From Clostridium weizhouense (GTDB lineage Bacteria > Bacillota > Clostridia > Clostridiales > Clostridiaceae): a stretch of 64,000 nt of DNA. Under the pieces are notes generated by a model. It searched no databases and had not been told where the DNA came from. It worked only from the letters and a program-made list of their open reading frames with translations. The stretch's first letter is position 1, and every line of letters starts with the position of its first letter. Below, piece after piece: positions 28,496-37,106 of this stretch. The position numbers and the translations under genes were made by a program. The stretch covers positions 62,001 to 126,000 of the forward strand of contig NZ_JAHXPT010000005.1 in NCBI RefSeq assembly GCF_019431045.1, given 5' to 3'.

Positions 28496-31030
28496 TTATT
28501 GGATTCTAGAATATATTTTTTTAATAAACTTAACAACTTCATACCACAGCACTGATACTCCTGCAATTCCAAAACTTAGTAAAAATTGTCCTATATTAAG
28601 TGGTGCTAATTTCAAAAAAACATTTAAAGGAGTATATAGAATTATTAATATACCTAGTATTGTTCCTATATTAACAACCCACATAATTTTATCTTTTATT
28701 AAATACTTCATTGATTGCAACACAAATACTGAATCAGAACTGTTAACTTGTACAAGAAAAAGATTCGCTAACATAATTATTACAAGTCCCATTGAACGAG
28801 CAATTTCTGGATTTTTAATTCCTTTATTAAGAATTATAAAATACATACCAAATGAAGCTACAAAAACCACAATTCCTTGCAAAATACTTTTAACAAGTGT
28901 ACCTGCTTTCAAAATTTTTTCATTTGAATTTCTAGGTGCACGTTCCATAATATCATATTCCGCTGGTTGACGTTCTAAAACAATTGAACATGTAGGATCT
29001 ATAATAAGTTCCAAAAGAACTACATGAATTGGTAATAAAAACAGACTAACTGAACTAATTTTAAGCATTGGTGCTAATAATGACGCAAATGCAATTGGAA
29101 TATGAATAGTAAACACATACCCCATAGCCTTACGAATATTATCATATATTCTACGTCCGTCTTTTATAGTATCTACAATTACAGAAAAATTATCATCCAT
29201 AAGGATTAAATCAGCAGCTTCACGAGAAACTTCAGACCCATGTTTTCCCATAGCTATGCCAATATCAGCATATTTTAAAGCTGGTGCATCATTTACACCA
29301 TCACCAGTCATTGCTACAATTTCTCCATTATCTTTAAAAGCCCTAACAATACGCATTTTATGTTCTGGCACAACACGCGAAAATATACTTACCTCTTTTA
29401 CACGTTTACGTAATTCTTCGTCACTCATATTATTAAGTTCATCACCTGTAATAATATTTTCACTATTAGGCATACCAACTTGTTTTGCTATACTACTTGC
29501 AGTAATACCATTATCTCCAGTAATCATAACTACTCTTACTCCTGCACGTGTACAATGATAGATATCCTCTTTTACCGATTTTCTTGGAGGATCAGCAAGT
29601 CCAATCAATCCTGATAATGTAAGAGTACAATCTGTAAGTTTTGTTGGTATTTCAGATTCATTTTGCACATGCATTTCTCCTACCGCTATAACTCTTAATC
29701 CACGTTTAGACATATCTATAATTTTATCTTCTGTTAATTTAAGTTCTTTTTCTGAAAGATTACAAATTGTTAAAATACGTTCAGGAGACCCTTTAGCTGC
29801 AATTATAATTTCTCCATCATGCTTCCAAACATGTCCCATCATTTTTAACTCATTAGTAAAAGCATACTCTGTTATTAGTTCCCCTCCAAATAAATGATTT
29901 TTTAATATTCCTAGATTCTCACAATAATTTAACATTGCTTTTTCCATTGGATCATATGCATCAGTCTCACATGCTAAACCCATTATTTCACATAAGCATA
30001 GTTTGTTATCTTCTTTATTAAATGACCAAGTATCACACACTGTCATCTTATTCATTGTAATAGTTCCAGTTTTATCAACACAAAGTACTGAAACAGCTCC
30101 TAATGTTTCTACCGATGGCAATCTACGAACAAGTGACTTTTTTTTAGCAAGCCTCCATGCTCCCATAGATAAAAATACAGTAAGAATAACTGGAAATTCT
30201 TCTGGTATCATTGCCATTGCAAGAGTTATACCAGATAAAATACTTTCAATAATTCTATCTTTAAATTCATGATCTGAAATATTAAAATAGGTGATTATAC
30301 CAACCAATATAAATAATACAGCAGCGATTCCTGACCATAGTTTTACTAAGCTACCAGTCTGTTTTTGAAGTTGCGTTGGTTTTTCTGGTGCTGATGCCAC
30401 ATCATTTCCTATCTTTCCATATTCAGTAGATAAACCTATTTTATCTACTAATACGTAAGCACTCCCTTGTATAACTAAAGTTCCTGCATAACAATAATCG
30501 TTTCTCCAATAGCCTGTAGAAAATTCTGAATTCTCAATAGTTGTTTTCCAAACACCTTCAGCTTCACCAGTTAACGAAGATTCATCAATACATAAATCAC
30601 TTGCTTTAAGTATTTCTCCATCTGCTGGAATTTTTATTCCCTCTGTAATAATCATTAAATCACCTGGAACCAAATCTATACTAGCAATTAAAATTTCTTT
30701 TCCATCCCTAATCACAGTGATGTTTGGTTCAGATAAATCTTTAAGTGCATTTAATGTCTTATCTGTTTTCCATTCTTGTATTACGTCTATACTTATAACA
30801 CCAACCACAAAAATTAGCATAACAGCTCCATCTCGTGGTTCTCCTAAAATAAAGTATATTACTGCTGCTAAAAGTAATAGTAAAAACATAGGTTCACATA
30901 TAATGTGAATAACTTTTTTTAAAAAACTTTGTTTTTGATTTGGTATCAGTTCATTTTTTCCATATTTCTGTTGTAGTTTTTTTACTTCTGTACTAGTTAA
31001 GCCATTAGTTATAATTTGTTCTTTTGTCAT
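28496..31030 (-). CDS. P-type cation-exporting ATPase, NiCo-riboswitch controlled
   Basis: 844 residues from ATG at 31030 after AAGGAGGTAAC; an in-frame ATG 19 codons earlier has no ribosome site. The P2-type layout is complete: actuator loop with DESSLTGEAE, phosphorylation site CVDKTGT (Asp about 319), ATP-binding segment, hinge GDGVNDAPALKYADIGIAMG and ten membrane helices. The M4 ion motif is PEEFPV (276-281) rather than the SERCA-type PEGLP, and M6 carries ELIIDPTCSI. A NiCo riboswitch with terminator lies in its leader, so Co2+ and/or Ni2+ export is the likeliest role (inference). Ca2+ or Mn2+ transport cannot be excluded from the protein alone. Confidence 0.9.
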   Translation of the reverse strand: MTKEQIITNGLTSTEVKKLQQKYGKNELIPNQKQSFLKKVIHIICEPMFLLLLLAAVIYFILGEPRDGAVMLIFVVGVISIDVIQEWKTDKTLNALKDLSEPNITVIRDGKEILIASIDLVPGDLMIITEGIKIPADGEILKASDLCIDESSLTGEAEGVWKTTIENSEFSTGYWRNDYCYAGTLVIQGSAYVLVDKIGLSTEYGKIGNDVASAPEKPTQLQKQTGSLVKLWSGIAAVLFILVGIITYFNISDHEFKDRIIESILSGITLAMAMIPEEFPVILTVFLSMGAWRLAKKKSLVRRLPSVETLGAVSVLCVDKTGTITMNKMTVCDTWSFNKEDNKLCLCEIMGLACETDAYDPMEKAMLNYCENLGILKNHLFGGELITEYAFTNELKMMGHVWKHDGEIIIAAKGSPERILTICNLSEKELKLTEDKIIDMSKRGLRVIAVGEMHVQNESEIPTKLTDCTLTLSGLIGLADPPRKSVKEDIYHCTRAGVRVVMITGDNGITASSIAKQVGMPNSENIITGDELNNMSDEELRKRVKEVSIFSRVVPEHKMRIVRAFKDNGEIVAMTGDGVNDAPALKYADIGIAMGKHGSEVSREAADLILMDDNFSVIVDTIKDGRRIYDNIRKAMGYVFTIHIPIAFASLLAPMLKISSVSLFLLPIHVVLLELIIDPTCSIVLERQPAEYDIMERAPRNSNEKILKAGTLVKSILQGIVVFVASFGMYFIILNKGIKNPEIARSMGLVIIMLANLFLVQVNSSDSVFVLQSMKYLIKDKIMWVVNIGTILGILIILYTPLNVFLKLAPLNIGQFLLSFGIAGVSVLWYEVVKFIKKIYSRIQ

Positions 31031-31216
31031 AAAAGTTACCTCCTTATTGCCTAACTGGCGTTTTAAGATAGCTCTATGGCACTTCATACATCCAACATAA
31101 TTTTTTATTATTCCGCGTGTATATTTTTTTTATTCTTTAGACAATTTCTTCGTATTTATAAATTAAACTTTCATAAAAGTTATCTATAAATTTAATTTCT
31201 TTACTTTCTAAATAAT

Positions 31217-31259
31217 AAAAAAACACACCTGCGGAACATACTACTGTCCCGCAGATGTG
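31217..31259 (-). terminator. Riboswitch-controlled intrinsic terminator
   Basis: The minus strand forms CACATCTGCGG / CCGCAGGTGTG followed by T7. The CATCTG of its left arm can instead pair with CAGATG of the aptamer just upstream, so formation of the aptamer prevents the terminator. This is the standard antitermination layout. Confidence 0.88.
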
Positions 31260-31332
31260 CATGTTTCATCTGCTGCTGCCAATTGCAGCCCGGCCTCATG
31301 GAATTACATTAGTCCATCGCCTGATCAGTTTG
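31243..31332 (-). ncRNA. NiCo (Ni2+/Co2+) riboswitch aptamer
   Basis: On the minus strand the segment runs ACTGATCAGGCGATGGA, then TTCCATGAGGCCGGGCTGC, GGCAGCAGCAGATGAAACAT and GCACATCTGCGGGACAGT. These blocks and their order agree with the NiCo riboswitch as I remember it: four helices around a junction with the conserved CCGGGCTGC and GGGACAG strands. The stems ATGGA/TCCAT, GCTGC/GCAGC, CAGATG/CATCTG and outer ACTG/CAGT all form. It is strikingly GC-rich for this genome. It lies 186 bases or more upstream of the ATPase start. No covariance search was possible. Confidence 0.85.
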
Positions 31333-31559
31333 TACTGTAGATTTATATGCAGTGCAAAGAGATTCTTTATATTTCAATATATGCATTACTATATAAAAGT
31401 GAAACTTTTCTTATTATTTTACTTTTTAATTTATATTATTACTTTTGTACTTATAAGATTTTACTATTTTTAATTATTATTTTTATACATTTTGCTAGTA
31501 TCAATTAATTAGTTTTTATACTACTATATATATGAATTTAACATTAGGAGGTATTTATT

Positions 31560-31862
31560 ATGATAGTTAAATGTATAGATAATAATTTATGTTCGACTTT
31601 AACTTTGGGCAAAGAGTATTTAGTTATTGAGGAAGCCCCAGAATATTTTGTTATTATTGATGATAAAAGTGAAGAAACCACTTGTAGAAAGTCTAGATTT
31701 AAAGTAATAGAAGATGGTGAGTTAACTAAAAAAACTAAAGCTACTATTACAGAATTAACGCATCAATTAAATAATGATTTTATTGATATAAAGCAATTTA
31801 ATATTAGAAAAAATTCTAAAGGTGAAATTAAAGAAATATCTATTAAATTTAAATACGAGTAA
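31560..31862 (+). CDS. Hypothetical protein, 100 residues
   Basis: ATG at 31560 follows AGGAGG. The N-terminal 50 residues look like a small beta-barrel (VKCIDNNLCSTLTLGKEYLV, then EYFVIIDDKSEE, SRFKVIED). The C-terminal half is charged and ends in a strand-like ISIKFKYE. It has no membrane segment or known motif. It is a monocistronic gene with a strong bidirectional terminator downstream. Short proteins of this shape are common in clostridia, with no assigned function. Confidence 0.72.
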   Translation: MIVKCIDNNLCSTLTLGKEYLVIEEAPEYFVIIDDKSEETTCRKSRFKVIEDGELTKKTKATITELTHQLNNDFIDIKQFNIRKNSKGEIKEISIKFKYE

Positions 31863-31870
31863 TGTACATT

Positions 31871-31914
31871 AAAAAAGATATCTAAAAATAATATGCTTTT
31901 TAGATATCTTTTTT
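31871..31914. terminator. Bidirectional terminator
   Basis: The near-perfect stem aaaaaagatatctaaaaa / tttttagatatctttttt lies between the convergent genes ending at 31862 and 31921. Confidence 0.88.
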
Positions 31915-31920
31915 AATATA

Positions 31921-33765
31921 TTAGATTAAAATATTAATATTATATTCTTCTAGCCATATATTTATTTGAATTAAATAAGCAATTAACTGAGGTCCTGTCA
32001 TTAATTGACCATACCAAGGTGATTTATATGATGAACCTTTACTATCAACAATTTGTCTTACAATCTTCTCATCAATAATCTCGTGAATTGGTGATGATTT
32101 TTTATCTAATAAATCATTCATCATTTTACAAACTATTTCAGTATATATTGGATTATGTGTTTTAGGATACGGACTCTTTTTTCTATATATTATATTGTTA
32201 GGAAGTATTCCTTCTAACGCTGCTCGAAGTACTCCCTTTTCTCTACCTTTATATAATTTAACTTCTGCTGGTAAATTAAATGCATAATCAACTAATCTTA
32301 TATCTGCAAATGGTACCCTTACTTCTAAGCTATTATACATACTCATTCTGTCTTTTCTATTTAAAAGATTAACCATAAACCATTTCAAATTTAAATAAGA
32401 TATTTCTCTCATTCTATAATTTTTTTTATTTTCTCCATCAATATGAGGTACTTTGCTTAAAGATTTTTCATACTGATATCTTACTAATTCATCAATAGGC
32501 ATGTTCTTTAAGTTTTCATTAACTATAACTTTTCTGTCACTAACAAATCTGGACCAAGGGAAAGTATCTAAATAAAACATTTCGTCATTTGTAAACCAAG
32601 GATATCCAGCAAATATTTCATCTGCACATTCTCCCGATAATCCTACAACAAAATCCTTACGTATTTGTTTACAAAATAATAATAAAGAGGAATCTATATC
32701 TGCCATACCTGGTAAATCTCTTGCTATAACAGAATCTTTTAACGCATTTGCTAAATCTTCATGATTTAATACTACACTTTTATGATTATTTTTAATGGAG
32801 TCAGACATAATCTTTACCCAATATTCATCAGATGTAGGCTGAAATAATGATGATTTAAAATATTTATCATTATCTTCATAGTCTATTGAATAAGTTGTAA
32901 GAATTTTACCCTGCTTTTTAAACTCTTTTGATGCTATAGTTGAAATAGCTGATGAATCTAACCCACCTGATAAAAACGTGCAAACAGGTACGTCTCCAAC
33001 TAATTGTCTCTTTATTGCATCTATCAATAAATACCTAACATGCTCTATGGCTTCTTCTGGAGTTTCTGTAAATTCCTTAGCTTCCAACTTCCAATACTCC
33101 CATTTTTTAATACTCATATCTTTAGATATAAGCATACAATTTGCAGGAGCAATCTCTTTTATATTTTTGAATATAGCATTTCCTGGAGATACAGATGGTC
33201 CTAGTGCAAAAATTTCAGTTAAACCTTCTTTATCAACTTCTCTTTTAATTTTGGAATTTGCCAAAATTGTTTTTATTTCTGATCCAAATACTACTGTGCC
33301 ATCATGTACTGTATAAAATAATGGCTTTACTCCTATTTGATCTCTTGCTAAAAATACTTGACTATTCTTTTCATCATAAATTCCAAAAGCAAAAATTCCA
33401 TTCAACTTATTTACACATTCTTTTCCCCAATATATATATGAAGTAAGTAATACTTCTGTATCTGAATAAGAATCAAATTTAAATCCTTTATTTTTTAATT
33501 CTTTTCGTAAATCTTCTGTATTATATAATTCTCCATTATACACAATTGTAAATTTGTTTCCTTCAAATATCTTAGTCATAGGTTGAATTCCACCCTCTGG
33601 ATCAACAACTATTAATCGTCTATGTCCTAACAAAACATTTTTACTAATATAATAACCTGAACTATCAGGACCTCTTTTATCTAAAGTTTTCACCATTTTT
33701 TCTAATATTTTTTTATCTAATACTATATTTTGTTTAAAATTTACTAAACCAGCAATACCACACAT
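31921..33765 (-). CDS. asnB: Asparagine synthase (glutamine-hydrolysing)
   Basis: About 614 residues. The start is set at the ATG that makes Cys the second residue (MCGIAGLVN), because the free N-terminal Cys is the glutaminase nucleophile; AAGGTGA precedes it. A GTG three codons earlier is less likely. The glutaminase domain has RGPDSSGYY, GHRRLIVVDP and YNGELYN. The synthetase domain has the PP-loop FLSGGLDSSAI and LSGECADEIFAGYPW. It converts aspartate, glutamine and ATP to asparagine. It is a single-gene unit. Confidence 0.95.
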   Translation of the reverse strand: MCGIAGLVNFKQNIVLDKKILEKMVKTLDKRGPDSSGYYISKNVLLGHRRLIVVDPEGGIQPMTKIFEGNKFTIVYNGELYNTEDLRKELKNKGFKFDSYSDTEVLLTSYIYWGKECVNKLNGIFAFGIYDEKNSQVFLARDQIGVKPLFYTVHDGTVVFGSEIKTILANSKIKREVDKEGLTEIFALGPSVSPGNAIFKNIKEIAPANCMLISKDMSIKKWEYWKLEAKEFTETPEEAIEHVRYLLIDAIKRQLVGDVPVCTFLSGGLDSSAISTIASKEFKKQGKILTTYSIDYEDNDKYFKSSLFQPTSDEYWVKIMSDSIKNNHKSVVLNHEDLANALKDSVIARDLPGMADIDSSLLLFCKQIRKDFVVGLSGECADEIFAGYPWFTNDEMFYLDTFPWSRFVSDRKVIVNENLKNMPIDELVRYQYEKSLSKVPHIDGENKKNYRMREISYLNLKWFMVNLLNRKDRMSMYNSLEVRVPFADIRLVDYAFNLPAEVKLYKGREKGVLRAALEGILPNNIIYRKKSPYPKTHNPIYTEIVCKMMNDLLDKKSSPIHEIIDEKIVRQIVDSKGSSYKSPWYGQLMTGPQLIAYLIQINIWLEEYNINILI

Positions 33766-33860
33766 ATATCTCACCTTCTATAAATATTTAGTATTTATAT
33801 AATACTTTATTTTATTAAAATATGATTAATTAAAAAGTGTTGTGTACATTTTTTTAACAT

Positions 33861-34568
33861 TTAATAGACATTACTTATCAATATAATAATCATTAAATGA
33901 ATAGGATAAAAACCATAAAAGAACCACTTTATAAACTTATTATTAAATCCTAATTTCCCATTATACATATTAATAAAGATTATTGAAAATACCATCATCC
34001 ATTGATAATCCCATAAAAATATAGATTCAGTAAAATATTCTCCTAAACTTAGATTTCCTAAAACCGGCAACAAACTAAATACTATATAAACTATAGACAT
34101 AATAACTTTCTTCTCTCTAAAAAAATAAAACGTTAATATCATTGCTAAACCATAATATGATGCTTCTGTAAACATCATTAATACAGATACTAATATAGAT
34201 ACTAATACTCCAAATATTAATTTCTTACTATTTCTTTTATTTTCTTTACAATATTCTATAACGCTCATTAGTATTACACCTAATCCTAATGATAAAAATA
34301 TATTATTATGTATATCTAAAATAATATCTATTATTGCCATTAACCCTGCAACTCCCAAAAGTCTTCCACTATATTTTTTTCTACTTTTTGTGTGAAAAAA
34401 TCCTTCTACTATTAAATAGAAAAATATTGGTGCTGCTAATTTTCCTAAGTATCCAAACCATATTGGAATATTTATATCCCCTTTACCTGCAATATAAGTA
34501 TAAACATGATCTAAAGTCATAAATATAATTGCCATAATTTTTAATATAAAAGTATTAAATCTTTTCAT
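33861..34568 (-). CDS. TraX-family membrane protein
   Basis: 235 residues with about eight membrane helices. TraX signatures are present: LKIMAIIFMTLDHVYTYI, then IWFGYLGKLAAPIFFYLIVE and a C-terminal YPIHLMIIILI. The founder acetylates F-pilin; chromosomal Firmicute homologues are mostly uncharacterised relatives of membrane acyltransferases. Start ATG follows AGGAGG. About 90 bases upstream is TTACATTTTTGTAA, the same inverted repeat as before the BceAB-type transporter, so it is probably induced by the same BceR-like regulator. A role in envelope or peptide modification is inferred. Confidence 0.88.
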   Translation of the reverse strand: MKRFNTFILKIMAIIFMTLDHVYTYIAGKGDINIPIWFGYLGKLAAPIFFYLIVEGFFHTKSRKKYSGRLLGVAGLMAIIDIILDIHNNIFLSLGLGVILMSVIEYCKENKRNSKKLIFGVLVSILVSVLMMFTEASYYGLAMILTFYFFREKKVIMSIVYIVFSLLPVLGNLSLGEYFTESIFLWDYQWMMVFSIIFINMYNGKLGFNNKFIKWFFYGFYPIHLMIIILISNVY

Positions 34569-34659
34569 CTATTTTCCTCCTAACAATTTCTAAATTTATT
34601 ACACTAACGATTTTAAATTATTTATACTTAATTACATATTGTTTTACATTTCATTAAGA

Positions 34660-34673
34660 TTACATTTTTGTAA
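34660..34673 (-). promoter_or_regulatory. BceR-type operator upstream of traX
   Basis: TTACA-TTTT-TGTAA matches the published BceR-type binding pattern TnACA-N4-TGTAA. It is identical to 40055-40068, and about 35 flanking bases are also alike, including TTTCA(g/t)TAA before it and GTAAG(t/a)TAA after it. Confidence 0.75.
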
Positions 34674-34700
34674 GTTAATATTTTTAAAATAAACGCACCT

Positions 34701-34746
34701 AAAAAAACTCTGTAAATATCACTTTATATTTGTGTTATTTACAGAG
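34701..34746 (-). terminator. Hairpin terminator
   Basis: The stem ctctgtaaata / tatttacagag is followed on the minus strand by T7. It separates the small peptide gene from the traX promoter. Confidence 0.82.
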
Positions 34747-34786
34747 AATATTTAAATTATTAATATCATTTTTTTATTTTAACTTA

Positions 34787-34870
34787 TTATATCATTTCAA
34801 AATTTTCTTCATCGTAGCCTACAAATATTACTAAAGCAATTATTTTTATTACTTCAAAAATGTTTTTCAT
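34787..34870 (-). CDS. 27-residue hydrophobic-acidic peptide
   Basis: ATG at 34870 is preceded at good distance by AAGGAGC. The peptide has a hydrophobic first part (MKNIFEVIKIIALVIFVGY) and an acidic tail (DEENFEMI). A TATAAT-like hexamer lies at 34914-34919 and a strong terminator follows at 34701-34746, so it has the look of a deliberate small transcription unit. It sits between the BceS-like kinase and traX. It could be a membrane peptide modulating the kinase or transporter, or a signalling peptide. I recognise no family. Confidence 0.6.
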   Translation of the reverse strand: MKNIFEVIKIIALVIFVGYDEENFEMI

Positions 34871-35116
34871 TTAAATCAGCTCCTTGTTTTATCTTATGAA
34901 TTAATTATAGCTGATTTTAAAATTATCTTATATTTATTAGTCTTACACTTATCTTTCATTATTGTAATATAAATGTTCTTAATAAGATTATGTTTTAAGA
35001 AAATTAATATTATAATATAAGTGTAAACTATTGCCAAGACTTTATAAAACTTGGAGAATTAAAATTTGAATTTGCTTTATACTAACACCAACCTTCACTT
35101 AACAAATGATTAATTA

Positions 35117-36127
35117 TTAAAAATTCATAAAGTTGCTTAAAGGAAAATTTATATGAACTTTAGTTCCCTCATTTACTGTTGATTCAATATTAATTCCTAA
35201 ACCCAATTTATTACAAAGTTTTTTACATAAATACAATCCCATTCCCGTTGCTTTTCCAAACTTTCTTCCATTCTCACCAGTAAAACCCTTTTCAAAAACT
35301 TTATTTATATCTTTTTCTACTATTCCAACCCCATTATCTTCTATAGTTAATATTATAGAATTTGAATTTTGAGATGAATAAATAGCTATTTTTCCATCTC
35401 TCTCCTTTGAATATTTAATAGCGTTCAATATTATCTGATTTAATATGAATTCAATCCATTGAATATCACTATATATTGTTTTATCTATATTTTTCACATC
35501 GAATTTTATTTTTTTATTAATAAAATCTCTAGAATTTCTTTTTATAACATTCATTACAACTTTATTTAATTCAACTTCTTTTATAATATAATCCTTATTA
35601 GCATCATTACTTCTTGAATAATATAATACCTGTTCTATGAATGTTTCAATTCTATTTACTTGAATATTTATTCTATCTGTTACTTGGTTGTTATTATTCT
35701 CTATAATTAATTTTGTTGATGCTATTGGCGTCTTTATTTCATGTACCCAAGTTTCAATATATTCTCTATAATCATGTTGCATATCTTTATAATATTTCAC
35801 ATTTTCATTCATATATCTACATGTCTCTTTAAGTATATTATAAATAATTCTTCCATCAATAAAATTTGGTTCATTTATAACTTCTGATAATAAATATTTT
35901 TTCTCTAAATTTTCTAATATTCCCTGAATCTCATCATAATATCTCTTATGTTTTATTAATTCTATGATGATATATGAAACTAATGGTACAAACCAAATAC
36001 AAAAAGTTAAAAAAATTATAACTACAGATGTATCTATTAAAATCATTATAGTTGCAGCAAAAATAAATAAGACTAAATTTAAAAATAAAAAAGGAGCTTT
36101 TTCTTTTAAAAATTCTTCTATACTCAT
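35117..36127 (-). CDS. BceS-like intramembrane-sensing histidine kinase
   Basis: 336 residues. Two membrane helices (about 11-34 and 37-56) are joined by only a few residues, so there is no extracellular sensor, the hallmark of Bce-type kinases that sense through their ABC transporter. The phospho-His is in WVHEIKTPIASTKLIIEN; the ATPase domain has NQIILNAIKYSKERDGK, DNGVGI and GKATGMGLYLCKKLC. It overlaps the regulator gene by four bases (ATGA). It would phosphorylate the regulator when the BceAB-type transporter works on an antimicrobial peptide. Confidence 0.93.
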   Translation of the reverse strand: MSIEEFLKEKAPFLFLNLVLFIFAATIMILIDTSVVIIFLTFCIWFVPLVSYIIIELIKHKRYYDEIQGILENLEKKYLLSEVINEPNFIDGRIIYNILKETCRYMNENVKYYKDMQHDYREYIETWVHEIKTPIASTKLIIENNNNQVTDRINIQVNRIETFIEQVLYYSRSNDANKDYIIKEVELNKVVMNVIKRNSRDFINKKIKFDVKNIDKTIYSDIQWIEFILNQIILNAIKYSKERDGKIAIYSSQNSNSIILTIEDNGVGIVEKDINKVFEKGFTGENGRKFGKATGMGLYLCKKLCNKLGLGINIESTVNEGTKVHINFPLSNFMNF

Positions 36128-36804
36128 TGAATTATATAACCTAATCCTCTCTTAGTTTCTATAATATTCTCTGCTCCTATATCAATAAGCTTCTTTCTTA
36201 ATCTTGTAACATTTACTGAAAGAGTATTATCATCTACAAAACAATCTGAATTCCATAAATAATTCATAAGAGTTTCTCTTGATACTATATTTCCTTTATT
36301 TTTTATTAAAAATGAAAGTATCTTAATTTCATTTTTAGTTAATTCTAATGATTTTTCTCCTACCTTAATAGTAGCATTGGCTAAATTTATATTTAAATTT
36401 TTATATGTTAAAGTATCCTGTAATGAATTATTTCCATAAGTCCTTTTTAAAATAGAACTTATACGCGCTAATAATATTTCTGTATTGTATGGCTTAGTTA
36501 TAAAATCATCTGCTCCAAAATTCATACTCATAAGTTCATCCACTTGACTATCTCTACTAGTTACTATAATTATTGGTACATCTGATTTTTTTCTTATCTC
36601 TCTACAAATATGATAACCATCAAAAAATGGAAGATTAATATCTAGTAATATAATATTAGCATTTTCTTTTTCTATATAATCTATAATATTACTAAAATCA
36701 CTTGGTGATTTAACTTCATATCCATATCTATTTAAAAGATTTTCAAGTTCCTCTCTGATTACTTGATCATCTTCAACAATAATTATTTTCATAATCTCGT
36801 TCAT
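36124..36804 (-). CDS. BceR-like response regulator
   Basis: 226 residues (or 222 from the ATG at 36792). The receiver has EDD, the phospho-acceptor in IILLDINLPFFDG, Thr in VTSRDS and Lys in FITKPYN. The OmpR-type winged helix has LTKNEIKILSFLIKNKG and VTRLRKKLIDIG. The partner kinase follows with a four-base overlap. The predicted operators are the two identical inverted repeats before the ABC transporter and traX. No such site is seen before this gene itself. Confidence 0.93.
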   Translation of the reverse strand: MNEIMKIIIVEDDQVIREELENLLNRYGYEVKSPSDFSNIIDYIEKENANIILLDINLPFFDGYHICREIRKKSDVPIIIVTSRDSQVDELMSMNFGADDFITKPYNTEILLARISSILKRTYGNNSLQDTLTYKNLNINLANATIKVGEKSLELTKNEIKILSFLIKNKGNIVSRETLMNYLWNSDCFVDDNTLSVNVTRLRKKLIDIGAENIIETKRGLGYIIQ

Positions 36805-36939
36805 CCTATCTATTTTTATTTAACCTTAGTTTATGTAATGTATTTTATAATTATATCTCGTATACTGCAATTAAGTCCTTTAAATTTATTTCAATAAAAA
36901 TTTTAAATTTAAACAGTAATTTAAATTTTAGATTTAAAA

Positions 36940-36977
36940 GGCTATCTTAAAAACATATTTATGTATTTTAGATAGCC
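36940..36977 (-). terminator. Hairpin terminator
   Basis: The stem ggctatct-t-aaaa / ttttagatagcc is followed on the minus strand by T4. It separates the transporter operon from the regulator-kinase operon. The rest of 36805-37106 is AT-rich and holds the presumed promoter of the regulator gene. Confidence 0.7.
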
Positions 36978-37106
36978 ATTATATTTACTATTATTAATAA
37001 ATTTATTGTTATTTCTAATATTATAATATAACTTAAAATTAACCTAAAAAACATAGTATATTTATATTAAAGCAGCTCTTTTAGGTTATATTTTAAATAT
37101 ATTGTT

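Noticed and set aside
31201..31330. M-box, yybP-ykoY or T-box leader in the GC-rich segment
   Set aside because: The characteristic blocks of those elements are absent on both strands, while the NiCo blocks are present in order with a terminator in the right place.
31255..31473. 72-codon plus-strand ORF
   Set aside because: It runs through the riboswitch on the opposite strand and has no ribosome site.
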